DNA of 64,000 bases from Salivita marina (GTDB taxonomy: Bacteria > Pseudomonadota > Gammaproteobacteria > Pseudomonadales > Azotimanducaceae). The notes beneath the pieces are model-generated. The model saw nothing but the letters and a program-made list of their open reading frames with translations, ran no database searches and was not told the origin of the DNA. A program made the translations under genes and the position numbers. The stretch spans positions 372,001-436,000 of the forward strand of contig JAYQNS010000004.1 in the NCBI GenBank assembly GCA_038144425.1. The letters are read 5' to 3'. The stretch's first letter is position 1. Each line of letters starts with the position of its first letter. This document shows positions 27,948-37,041 of this stretch, one piece after another.

Positions 27948-29266
27948 GCCGCCCGCACGGACGGGGGCAGGGTGACGGTAAAGACGGCCCCACCGCCCCC
28001 ACCGTGCTCCGTAACTTCGATGCGCCAGCCCTGGGCGTCGCAGAGCTGCTTGACGATGGCAAGGCCCAGACCGCTACCCCCGGTAGCCAGGGACCGGGAC
28101 TGTTCGAGGCGGTAAAAGGGCTGAAACACCCGCTGCCGCTCGCCTTCCGGAATCCCCGGACCTCGATCGAGCACCTGCACCTTCAGACCCTTTGCGCTCT
28201 CCTTTAAACGAAGCACCACCGGGGCCCCGCTATAGGCGAGGGCATTGTTCATGAGATTTTCGAGCACCCGGTCGAGCGCCTCCACGGCGAGCCTTACGGT
28301 TCGCGGCTCCCGAAGCCGGTTTTCGAAGCTCAGCAGGGGCTCTGCCTGCGTATTGACCAGCCTCGCCAGATGAGCCCCCAGTTCTACCGTTTCGGCCTGG
28401 CCCTCGGCGAGCCCCCGGGCAAACTTGAGCCCCTTCGAAAGCAGCGCTTCCATAGCGTCCATGTTGCGGGCCATGCGTTCCCGGAGATCCCCGTCGATCC
28501 CGTCACCCATGAGCTCGAGCACGAGGCGCATACGGGCGAGGGGCGTCCGCAGATCATGGGAAACGCCGGCCAGCAAGGTCGTTCGATTTGCCAGGAGGGC
28601 CGAAATCTCCTCCGCCATGGTGTTGAAGCTCCGGGTAAGGGCAACCAGCTCCTGCGGGCCCGTTTCCGGGAGCCGGTCAAACTCCGCCCCGCCGCGGAAC
28701 GCCTCCGCCGACGAAGCCACGGCCTCCAAAGGGCGAACAATGCGCTGCACGATGAGGAGCGACGCGAAAAAGACGATGACGGCGCCGGCGGCAAAGATCA
28801 CCAGCACCACGGACCAGGGAGCCGCTGCACCGCGGTCCGGGGCAAAGCCCAGCTGCAGCATGACACCACCCATGGGGATCTCCGCCCAGATCAGGTCATC
28901 GCCCTGAAACAGACCGATGGGCTCGCGAAGACGCTTGCTCAAGGCGCCTTCAAGGAGCCCAAGGCTGCCCCCAGGATCGACAACGCGCTGGAGGGGCCGA
29001 CGCTCCGGCGACAATACCAACTGGTGGCTTTCAAAAAGCTCCAGCTCGTAATAAGGCCGAGCCGGGGGCGGAAGCTCCACCCACGTTTGGGCGGACAGCA
29101 CAAGCAGCGCAGCTTCATCTTCGGCCGATTGCTCAGCGATAGGCGCGATTACAAACTGGCTAAGGGCCCAGATGGAAATGGCCGCGATGGCCAGCGCGCT
29201 CACTCCCAGGGTAAGGCTGGTGCGAAACAGCAGGGAGGCGGGCCTAAGCCGAAGCCGGGAAAGCAA
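27944..29266 (-). CDS. Sensor histidine kinase, EnvZ-like
   Basis: A 440-residue sensor kinase with TM1 at about residues 17-42, a periplasmic loop of about 110 residues, TM2 at 152-173, a HAMP region, the phospho-acceptor H237 in GVSHDLRTPLARM, then N, G1 and G2 boxes (ENLMNNALAYSGA, DRGPGIPEGE, GGSGLGLAIVK). It phosphorylates the OmpR-like regulator encoded just upstream. The start is a TTG at 29266, five bases after the regulator's stop; no ATG or GTG is placed before TM1, so TTG is inferred. Signal unknown. Confidence 0.88.
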   Translation of the reverse strand: MLSRLRLRPASLLFRTSLTLGVSALAIAAISIWALSQFVIAPIAEQSAEDEAALLVLSAQTWVELPPPARPYYELELFESHQLVLSPERRPLQRVVDPGGSLGLLEGALSKRLREPIGLFQGDDLIWAEIPMGGVMLQLGFAPDRGAAAPWSVVLVIFAAGAVIVFFASLLIVQRIVRPLEAVASSAEAFRGGAEFDRLPETGPQELVALTRSFNTMAEEISALLANRTTLLAGVSHDLRTPLARMRLVLELMGDGIDGDLRERMARNMDAMEALLSKGLKFARGLAEGQAETVELGAHLARLVNTQAEPLLSFENRLREPRTVRLAVEALDRVLENLMNNALAYSGAPVVLRLKESAKGLKVQVLDRGPGIPEGERQRVFQPFYRLEQSRSLATGGSGLGLAIVKQLCDAQGWRIEVTEHGGGGGAVFTVTLPPSVRAA

Positions 29267-29270
29267 GAGC

Positions 29271-29978
29271 CTAGGCAGCGCTATCGGGGCAGAACATGTA
29301 GCCCTTGCCCCAAACTGTCTTGATGAAGGCCGGGTGGGTAGGATCGGCCTCGATTTTGCTGCGGAGCCGCGTTACCCGGACATCGATGGAGCGGTCAAAG
29401 GGGGCCCGCTCGGCACCGGTCAATAAATCGAGGAGCTGATCCCGATCGAGCACCCGATTGGGGTGCTGGGCCAGCACCACAAGAAGATCGAACTCGCCGC
29501 TGGTGAGGGGAACCTCTTCTCCATCCCGAGCGAGACGGTGGGCCTCCACATCCAGGAGGTAGGCTCCGAAGCGATACTCGCGCCGCGTTTCCTCGAAACC
29601 CACGGGCATGGATTGGGCGCGGCGCAGCACCGCGCGCACCCGAGCGAGCAGCTCCCGAGGGTTGAACGGCTTTGCGAGGTAATCATCGGCGCCCACTTCA
29701 AGGCCCACGATGCGGTCGATGTCCTCCCCCTGGGCGGACAGGATCACGATAGGCAAATCCCGGTCGGCCTTCAGACGTTTAGCGATAGACAAGCCATCTT
29801 CCCCCGGCAACATCAGGTCGAGGACCAGAAGATCAGGGGTTAAGGTTTCGAGCGCGACGTCCATCTCCCGCCCATCGCCTACGGTGTGCACCGTAAAGCC
29901 TTGCTGCCCTAGATAGGTGGCCGTGAGTTCGCGCAGTTCCGGGTCATCATCGACCACGAGCAGTACGGGGGTGGTCAC
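29271..29978 (-). CDS. OmpR-family response regulator
   Basis: A 235-residue two-component regulator. Receiver domain: acidic pocket VVDDDPE, phospho-acceptor Asp54 in LLVLDLMLPGEDG, conserved lysine in DDYLAKPFNPRELL. The C-terminal winged helix has the OmpR-type ending DVRVTRLRSKIEADPTHPAFIKTVWGKGYMF. The start is GTG at 29978, overlapping the TGA of the upstream secreted-protein gene as GTGA; a longer frame to 30053 is unsupported. It works with the kinase at 27944-29266. Confidence 0.9.
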   Translation of the reverse strand: MTTPVLLVVDDDPELRELTATYLGQQGFTVHTVGDGREMDVALETLTPDLLVLDLMLPGEDGLSIAKRLKADRDLPIVILSAQGEDIDRIVGLEVGADDYLAKPFNPRELLARVRAVLRRAQSMPVGFEETRREYRFGAYLLDVEAHRLARDGEEVPLTSGEFDLLVVLAQHPNRVLDRDQLLDLLTGAERAPFDRSIDVRVTRLRSKIEADPTHPAFIKTVWGKGYMFCPDSAA

Positions 29979-30493
29979 GGCCGTTGCGTATCCCCCTGGC
30001 CCGGGGCAAGGGGGAGATCCTCGAGGCGGTCTTGCAGAGGCAAAGGCACCCATCCCACGGGACTGGGAGCGGCCTCCAGGTTCCCCTGCTCAGGCCGCGC
30101 AGAACGCTGCTCAAAGCCGACGCCGAAGCTCTGCCCTTCTGCGTCGCGGAATTGCACCACGGCTTGGCGTCGCTCAATGCGCACCACCGTGCCGTCAGGG
30201 CGCTGCACGCGATAGCCAAAGCGGCGCTCCGAGCGAACCTGAAGCTTGCCTTCTCGACCGGCCTCCGCCACGCGGTGGTGCAGCGCCGTCAGCACCGTGC
30301 GCCGCTCATCCACGGACAGCTCGGACCAATTAGCCAACTTGGAGCGCAGACCCTCGGGGGCTTCGAGCGCCGTCGACGCCACCTCCTCCGCAGACACGAT
30401 CACGCTGCCGGTCAAAAGGCACAGAGCCGCGGTCGCCAGAAACCACGGGGGACGGCGGATTTTTCGGCGTCGTGTCAGAGGAGCGAGGGGCAT
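29975..30493 (-). CDS. Predicted secreted protein of unknown function, first gene of a two-component operon
   Basis: 172 residues with a signal peptide-like start (RRRKIRRPPWFLATAALCLLTGSVIVSAEE). The mature part has a short helical stretch (LRSKLANWSELSVDERRTVLTALHHRVAEAGREG, split here by position) of the kind seen in DUF3106-like proteins, then a beta-rich region VQRPDGTVVRIERRQAVV and a Pro/Gly-rich tail. I do not recognise a function. It overlaps the regulator gene by GTGA, so it may act as a periplasmic accessory to the EnvZ-like sensor, which is only a guess. Confidence 0.7.
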   Translation of the reverse strand: MPLAPLTRRRKIRRPPWFLATAALCLLTGSVIVSAEEVASTALEAPEGLRSKLANWSELSVDERRTVLTALHHRVAEAGREGKLQVRSERRFGYRVQRPDGTVVRIERRQAVVQFRDAEGQSFGVGFEQRSARPEQGNLEAAPSPVGWVPLPLQDRLEDLPLAPGQGDTQRP

Positions 30494-30606
30494 CAGCGAC
30501 AGCCCTCAGTTAAGAAACAGATAAAAAGCTTAGAGGGGTAGCCAAAGGGACGCAAGACCCGGGACCAGACCCAGGTCGTTTCAAAATGTTTCAAAAGCAA
30601 TCCATT

Positions 30607-30634
30607 AAGCCAGCGGGCGGGCGCCCGCTGGCTT
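30607..30634 (-). terminator. Hairpin downstream of the thiolase gene
   Basis: Thirteen-base perfect arms (aagccagcgggcg and its complement) with a two-base centre follow the thiolase stop (30646) by about 12 bases. On the minus strand the sequence after it is only weakly T-rich, so it is a plausible but not ideal terminator. Confidence 0.5.
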
Positions 30635-30645
30635 CACGGAAGGGC

Positions 30646-31833
30646 TTAGCAGGCTTCGAAAAGGCCTGCTGCGCCTTGGCCGCCACCGATGCACATGGTG
30701 ACCACGCCGTACTTCTGGTTACGGCGCTTGAGCTCCCGCAGCACCGTCCCCGTCAACCGGGAGCCGGTCATGCCGAAGGGGTGGCCAATGGCAATGGAGC
30801 CGCCGTTGACGTTGTACTTGTCCGGGTCGATACCGAGGTGATCGCGAGAGTAGAGACACTGACTCGCGAAGGCTTCGTTAAGCTCCCAGAGGTCAACGTC
30901 GTTGATGCCCAGGCCCGCGCGCTCAAGAAGGCGGGGGATCGCAAAAACGGGGCCAATGCCCATTTCATCAGGCTCACAGCCCGCTACGGTGAAGCCGCGG
31001 AAGATGCCCATGGGCTCGAGGCCCAGCTGTGCGGCACGCTCTGCGGACATGAGCAGGGTCATGGACGCCCCGTCAGACAGCTGGGAGGCATTCCCGGCGG
31101 TGACGGATCCATTTTCTTCGAAGGCCGGGGGCAGCTTGGCAAGACCTTCGATGGTGGTGTCGGGGCGGTTGCACTCGTCCCGGTCCACGACGGCGTCGAC
31201 GATGCTTTCCTCGCCCGTCTCCTTGTTGACCTTCTTCATTTTGACGGCCATGGGGACAATTTCTTCAGCGATGGCGCCGCTTGCCGCCGCGGCGGCGTAG
31301 CGCTGCTGGCTCATGAGCGCGAACTGATCCTGCGATTCCCGGGTCACCTGATAGCGACGGGCCACCACCTCTGCGGTGTTACCCATAGCCATGAAGATAT
31401 CCGGCTTTTGCTCGACCAGGATGGGGTTCTTTTCGGCCTTTGCACCCTGCTGGCGCGCGCCCATGGAGATCGAGTCCACTCCGCCGGCCATAGCCACTTC
31501 CGTCTGCCCGCTGGCAATTTGCGTAGCCGCGATGGCAATGGACTGGAGGCCCGAGGAACAAAAGCGGTTAATGGACTGCGCAGCGGTGGTGACCGGCAGC
31601 TTGGAAAGAATGACGCCCAAGCGCGCGATGTTACCGCCCTGCTCACCCTCGTGGTTGGCTGCGCCCACAATAACGTCTTCGACCTCGGCGGGGTCGAGGG
31701 ACGGGTTACGCTCGAGAATCGCATCAATGCAGTGCGCGAGCATGTCGTCGGAGCGGGTTAGGTTGAAGCTGCCCCGAAAGGACTTCGCCAGGCCCGTACG
31801 AACACTATCTACGATTACAACATCACGGCTCAT
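30646..31833 (-). CDS. Acetyl-CoA C-acyltransferase (thiolase)
   Basis: A 395-residue thiolase with the acyl-accepting Cys92 in INRFCSSGLQS, the His in GGSIAIGHPFGMTGSR and the C-terminal catalytic Cys in MCIGGGQGAAGLFEAC. It cleaves 3-oxoacyl-CoA or condenses acetyl-CoA. SD AGGGGGAAG precedes the ATG at 31833. It is alone on its strand, with a hairpin behind it. Whether it prefers acetoacetyl-CoA or longer substrates cannot be told from the sequence. Confidence 0.92.
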   Translation of the reverse strand: MSRDVVIVDSVRTGLAKSFRGSFNLTRSDDMLAHCIDAILERNPSLDPAEVEDVIVGAANHEGEQGGNIARLGVILSKLPVTTAAQSINRFCSSGLQSIAIAATQIASGQTEVAMAGGVDSISMGARQQGAKAEKNPILVEQKPDIFMAMGNTAEVVARRYQVTRESQDQFALMSQQRYAAAAASGAIAEEIVPMAVKMKKVNKETGEESIVDAVVDRDECNRPDTTIEGLAKLPPAFEENGSVTAGNASQLSDGASMTLLMSAERAAQLGLEPMGIFRGFTVAGCEPDEMGIGPVFAIPRLLERAGLGINDVDLWELNEAFASQCLYSRDHLGIDPDKYNVNGGSIAIGHPFGMTGSRLTGTVLRELKRRNQKYGVVTMCIGGGQGAAGLFEAC

Positions 31834-31971
31834 GGTCTTCCCCCTTATGCAACGTGATCCGGCGCTTCCCACCGGGGTCGGCGAATGGTACTGCAATGCT
31901 CCCCATCTCGCACCTCACGAGCCGCCAAGATCATGGAGGCATGGTGGAGGCGCCCCTTAGGGGGATTCGTC

Positions 31972-32003
31972 AAAAAAAAGGGGCTGCCGAAGCAGCCCCT
32001 TTT
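31972..32003 (-). terminator. Rho-independent terminator after the TonB receptor/lipoprotein unit
   Basis: The stem aaaaggggctgc / gcagcccctttt encloses a CGAA loop; on the minus strand this reads as a UUCG-loop hairpin followed by a run of eight T. It lies 20 bases after the receptor's stop codon (32024). The core stem is nearly the same as that behind the other TonB receptor at 47938-47968. Confidence 0.9.
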
Positions 32004-32023
32004 CCGGGGTCCACGGTGTTCGC

Positions 32024-34747
32024 TTAATAAAGCTCCCACTGCACCGAAAGGGAGAAAGTCCGGCCAATCTTTTCGTTCAGCGTTTCCACCCCTTCCCGTT
32101 CAATAGAGATCGGGTCATCTAGCAGATTCGAGGCTTTGAGCTGCACCGTAAGGCTGTCCGTTGGGTAGAAGAAATAGGTGGCGTTAATGGAGTGACGCGT
32201 TTGCTCGAAACCATCGGGCGCACCATTCCGGCCCGCCACAAAAAGGCGATCGTCAAAAGCGTTGTACGCGACGGTCGCCGAGTGCTTCGCGTCCATAGAG
32301 TCATAGCCGACGATCAAGTTGACGATCCACGGCGACGCATTCGTCAACTCCCGGGTGTCATTGGTGGGCGCATCGGCTCGGCCGCCGGCAACGATTTCCG
32401 AGTCCTGCAGGGTGATATTGCCCTGAAGGAAGAAAGGCGAGAGGAAATTGGCGACGGAACCCAGATCCTTTAGCACCTCAAACTCCACCCCATAGACCTC
32501 AGCCGAGGCCGCGTTGACGATTTCCCGAGCCACGGTGGTATCGGACGCCGTGGTTTCGAAGAATTCGATGGGGTTCTCGATCTCCTTATAAAACATCGAC
32601 ACGGTGAGGGAATCACCGCTGTTCCAGAACCATTCCGCCCGGAGATCGTAGTTGGTCAAGGTCGCGGGGGTCACCCCAGAGTTACCAAACACGAGGTCTT
32701 CTGTTAAGGGATCAATATAAGAGGCGTCGGTAATCTCCCGAAGGTCCGGACGCACCACCGTCTCCGAATAGGTCGCCCGGAGCTGGAAGGTGTCGGCCCA
32801 GAAAGGACGCATGTAGGTCAGGGACAGGGACGGATAGAGATCGTCATCCTGGAATACATTGCTCGCGAGGCGCTCTGGATCGGTGGTCACCACGGGGGTG
32901 GTGGCAGAGAAGCCATAGGGATCGTAATCGAGGCCCACCTGCCGGTACTTCTCCCAGCGCAGCCCCCCGGCGATCCGCCAGGTGTCGTCTAGGGTGAGAT
33001 CAAACTGCCCAAAGTAGGCGTCGGTCATGGTGGCCGCGATGTAGCTCTGGTTATTTGAGCCAACGCGATTGAACACGAAGTTGTTGGCAGAGCTGTTCAC
33101 GTTAGCCGTTGAGAACACCTCTCCGATGGGGCCTCGGAGAGTCGAAAGGCTAGCTACGTCGAGGGGACCGAGGTTGAACTGGGACTGGACGTATACCCGG
33201 TCCTGTCGGCGGTGGTTATAACCACCGGAGACTTCAAGGGTTAGGCGCTTCGTATAGAACGGAGCCTTCACTTCCCAGCCGTGGTTCAGTACATCGTCGT
33301 CGAGCTCAGTAAAGCGGAAGTTAGCCGCCTCGGAGCTCTGCACCACCTGAGGAGTGGGAATCTGGAAGTTCTCGTCCGTGGCCCCCTGGAGGGAAATGTT
33401 CACCTCGCTTGGGATGGAGGTTTCGGCCTTGGAATCGGAGTAGAACCAGTTGTACTCCAGCCCTTCGGGAATGAAATCGATGAGGGAGGCAGGCAGCAAC
33501 TCGCCGAAGCGATCCTTCAAGTCCTGTTTCGTGTTGTAACCAAAGCTGTGGTTCCCCTGGTACTGAGTAATCAGCACATCCCGCTCTTCGAAACGGAAGC
33601 CTACATCTTGGAAGCCATTGCCCGACTCCCGCTGCCGATTCTCGTTAAAAAAGGTGCGCTGATAGGTATCGTCTTCCGTATTCCGCAGGTATATCGCCGT
33701 CGCGGAAACTTCATGCTCGTCGAGGTAGCGGAATCCCACCGCCGCGTTGCCGGTCATATTGACCTGCTGAGTGGCCTCTAGCCGCTCATCCGTGCGCTCC
33801 TCCGGGAAGGCGAAGCTGCGATTGAGACGAGTCGTCTCTCGCCATTGGTTGGAATAGCCTCCGGCCGCCAACGCCCCCAGCTCAAAATCATCGGTCACAA
33901 AAACGCTGTTTCCGAGATAGCCCCGAATATTGCGATCGAAAGGGGTGTCCTTCTCGAGGACAGAAAGGTCACGGTAAAGATAGCTGCCGAACTGGCGATT
34001 GATCGCCTGGGCATCGGCCAAGGTGGCATTGGGCTGGGTCGTGCCGCGGAGCCGCGACAGGATATTTTGCACACTCACATTCCCGGTACTGGATCAGGGC
34101 GTCCTGGAGCCGGGGTGACAGGGCGCGGGTGCCGTCATCCTGGCCCTCGTTGTCCTCGCCACCCCCGCATAGGTAAGGACTTCATCGTCATTGGCATCGT
34201 TGAACGCGCTACCCAGCTGGAGCCCGCCCACGAAGCCGTTGGGAATGCGCTTAGTGCGAATATCGATGGCGCCCCCCCCGAAGGAAGCCTGGCGATCGGC
34301 GCTATAGGATTTCTGGACCGACAGGGAGTTAACAATAAAGCTTGGGAACAAATCGAGGGGCACCACATTCCGGGATAGGTCCACGGAGGGGACCGACGCG
34401 CCATTCACGGTAGTTTGGGAATAGCGCTCCCCAAGGCCCCTTACGTACACGAACTGGCCGTTCACCAAGGACAAGCCAGGCACCCGCTGTAAGGCGATAG
34501 CCACGTTGGAATCCCCTACGCGGCTGATGGAGTCAGCCCCGAGAAGATCAGACACGGCGTCATCCATGATGCGCTCATCGGTCAACTGCGCCGCCGCGTT
34601 GTACTGCCGCGCCGTGACGACCACCTCCTCAATGGCGAGATCCATCTCAGGCGCCGCGCTGCCTTCGGCGGCGCGGGGGGCACCGGCGGCGGACAGCAGG
34701 GCAATGGAGAGCCCGAGCAGTGCGCGTCCTTGGGGAAAGCTGGCCAT
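32024..34747 (-). pseudogene. TonB-dependent outer-membrane receptor, compensated frameshifts
   Basis: A receptor of about 907 residues. The N-terminal part has a signal peptide, a TonB box-like segment IEEVVVTAR and a plug with YVRGLGERYSQTTVNGASVP and SYSADRQASFGGGAIDIRTK; the C-terminal part is a beta-barrel ending in FSLSVQWELY. Between about 34085 and 34161 the homologous sequence (GGEDNEGQDDGTRALSP) reads in another frame, bounded by a C5 run at 34162-34166 that is one base short and a CCC at 34082-34084 with one base extra; the original frame then returns, but it contains a TGA at 34094-34096. The start at 34747 has GAGGG eight bases upstream. It is downstream of the lipoprotein gene on the same strand. 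Substrate unknown. Confidence 0.85.
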
Positions 34748-34778
34748 GGTTCTACCCTCGATAGGTTCTGATTCGACC

Positions 34779-34810
34779 GCGCCGGGACAAGGCATGCCCC
34801 ATCCCGGCGC
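34779..34810. repeat. Inverted repeat between lipoprotein and TonB receptor genes
   Basis: Arms gcgccggga and tcccggcgc with a 14-base loop lie in the 89-base gap between the lipoprotein stop (34837) and the receptor start (34747). It might reduce read-through from one gene into the next. No T-run is present, so it is not a full intrinsic terminator. Confidence 0.4.
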
Positions 34811-34836
34811 GCTTACCACCACGTGCTAAGCCTGGC

Positions 34837-36495
34837 TTACTCGAAGTACAGCGCCTGGGCACGATTGCCGTCGAAAATGCCGTAGGTCCAGCCTGCAAAG
34901 GGGTTGGTAACCGCCTGGCTTACCGCCCCAATTTGATCGCCGGTTAGGGTGACCGTCGGCGCCGCGTCGTCCACCACCATGTTCGCGAAGGCGACGGAGA
35001 AGACCGGCGTCGTGCCCTCGAGGAGCACCAGGTTGGTGTCCGCGTTAGCCGTGGGATTGGTCGCAGCGGTGATGGTGGCGAATTGGATGTCGTTGGCCGC
35101 CGCTACCGCAGCGCCGTCGTCCTTAACCGGGTCTTCGCAGGCGAAGAGGCCGCCGGAAACGGTGGTCTGAGTGCCGAAGTCCTGGGGACGGAAGCAGTAG
35201 TTGCCGTCGTCGTCTTCGGGGCGCGGCGTGCCGTCGCTGTCGGCGTCATCGTCCAGGAAGCTCGAGATCACCAGCAGGTCCGTGATATTGGACTCGAGGC
35301 CCTCCCGGAGGCGCAGGCCTGCGCCGGGATCGTGGGTGGCATCGTTAGCGCCATTGGGAGACACGATGCAAGTGAGGTTGATCAGATTCGCTTGGCTGTG
35401 CAGCCCTCGGGCGATGAAGTCGCTGATCTCTGCTTCGGCGAAGCCGCTGTAGGAGCCAATGCCATCGGCCTCCACGCAGTGGTTGCCATCGGTGGCGGAC
35501 TGGATGACCAGGGCCGTATCCACCGTGCCGTTCCAACCCTCGTCGATGTCGATAGAGTCGTCGTTGACGTAAACCGCAGCGTAGTTGGTGACGTTCACCG
35601 CGCCGCCAAAGAACTCAATGCCGTCATCGAACACGGAATAGACTTCCAGGTTACGGACGATGGTGTTGCTACCCACAGCGCCGAAGGTGATGCCGTTTAG
35701 CTCGTCGCCGTTCCCCACGGTGGCACCGGTGTGCTTAACCACCACGTATTCCATGCGACCAGAGCTATCGGCGTCGTTCACGCCGCCGTAGTAGTTTTCA
35801 TCGAGGCCCGCAGAGCCCTCAGACGCCACGTGGCACTCTCCGGCCAGCGCCAGATCCACGCCCCGGGTGCCGGTGTAGGCGCACTTGTTCGTCACGCCAA
35901 AGCCGTCGATAACCATACCGCCCCACTGCTGGACGTCTTCTGCGCCCACCGTGCCGTTGACGTCCGAAAGGGAGGTGAAGGTAATGGGGGCATCCACCGT
36001 GCCCTACGGCGAAGAGCTGGGAGCCGCGATTAATCACCATGAAGTTGGCGTTGGACTGCCAAGCCAAGGTGGCGCCCGCTTCCACGGTCATAGTAGGACC
36101 GTCCCCCCTTCGCTGATGCCAGCGGCGGCCAATTCGGCATCGCTGTTGTAGGCGCTACCGATGAAAAGGCTGCCCTGAAAAACGTGCGCGCCGCCATTCG
36201 GCAGGGCAGCAAAGTCGATATCGACGGTGATGTTGTTGCCAGCGTCAGCAAAGGCCGAGCTGTAGGTGCAGTTGCCGTCGTCCCCGTAGGTGCCCTGGCG
36301 GGTCTGGCCCCCGGCGATGGTGTAGGAAGCACAGGGGTTCACCGTTTCCTGCGGCGCCGTGGTCGTGGTCGTGTTGTTGCTGTTTGACACGGAATTGTCG
36401 GTGGTCGACGGAGTGATATTGATGTCACCGCTGCCGCCACAACCAGCGAGGACCGCTAGCGACGTGGACGCGATAAAAGCGTACTTACGAATCAT
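34837..36495 (-). pseudogene. Predicted beta-helix surface lipoprotein, compensated frameshifts
   Basis: About 552 residues. The start is a lipoprotein signal (SLAVLAGCGGSG, Cys about residue 19) followed by a Ser/Thr/Asn-rich linker, then repeated short beta-strand stretches (NTIVRNLEVYSVFDDGIEFF, DSIDIDEGWNG, NHCVEADGIGSYSG) of right-handed beta-helix type, with paired cysteines. It would sit in the outer membrane, likely as partner of the TonB receptor downstream. About 98 bases (36005-36102) read in another frame: a C6 run at 36103-36108 is one base short and CCC at 36002-36004 has one extra; the frame then returns. Read with corrections, ATLAWQSNANFMVINRGSQL joins both parts. Family not named with certainty. 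Confidence 0.75.
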
Positions 36496-36612
36496 GATGA
36501 GCCCCCGGGGGTCGGTTTCTACCTGTGACCAAGACCGTTGTCCCTTTGGGGGCCTCGGCCTCGAGCCGTTCAGGCAGGAACTTTAGGCAGGGCTCATGAC
36601 TCACCGATGACA

Positions 36613-36690
36613 AAGCGCTTCAATTCCATGAATCTTCCGTGACAAATCTAGGAGCAAAAACCCCTAGGTTTTTAGGACCTAAAAGCGCTT
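36613..36690 (-). promoter_or_regulatory. Candidate operator region upstream of the lipoprotein-receptor unit
   Basis: In the 269-base gap before the lipoprotein gene there are two copies of the palindrome AAGCGCTT, at 36613-36620 and 36683-36690, 70 bases apart and both within AAAGCGCTTC. Between them are two overlapping inverted repeats (aaaaacc/ggttttt at 36656-36673 and ttttagg/cctaaaa at 36670-36684). This is compatible with binding of a LacI-family or similar regulator controlling the uptake genes, but no regulator gene is adjacent and the assignment is an inference. Confidence 0.35.
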
Positions 36691-36764
36691 CGTCACACAA
36701 TTGCCATGCTTGCTTCATACGCGGCCGCTAGCCTTGAATTTTTCGTACCCTAATAACTTGAGGC

Positions 36765-36995
36765 TTGCCCACGGGTTACCGCGCACTGTTAAAAAAAGTG
36801 CTTGCTGCCATTGAAGAGGAAACGGGCAGCCTTCCCCTGGCAACCCTAGAACGGCAAGCAGGAACTCGCTTCAACCCGCGTGACCTTGGTGAGCTTCGCG
36901 CCCTAGCGGCGGAGCTCTGCCGGGAGCGCGCGCCCCGACAACGCCCCTCACCTGCGCCGCGAAACCATCCCTCTCGAGAGCCCCCCTCACCCTAA
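36765..36995 (+). CDS. Small hypothetical protein
   Basis: A 76-residue frame starting at a TTG (36765), with GC-rich codon use like its neighbours: an amphipathic helix-rich first half (ALLKKVLAAIEEETGSLPLAT) and a basic, Pro/Arg-rich tail. No family is recognised and the ribosome binding site is poor. It ends 46 bases before the SMP-30 gene and might be a short leader gene or not a gene at all. Confidence 0.35.
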   Translation: MPTGYRALLKKVLAAIEEETGSLPLATLERQAGTRFNPRDLGELRALAAELCRERAPRQRPSPAPRNHPSREPPSP

Positions 36996-37041
36996 CGGCC
37001 TGTGGCATCCTCCATGGACCTGGGCAAACGGGAGGGGACCA

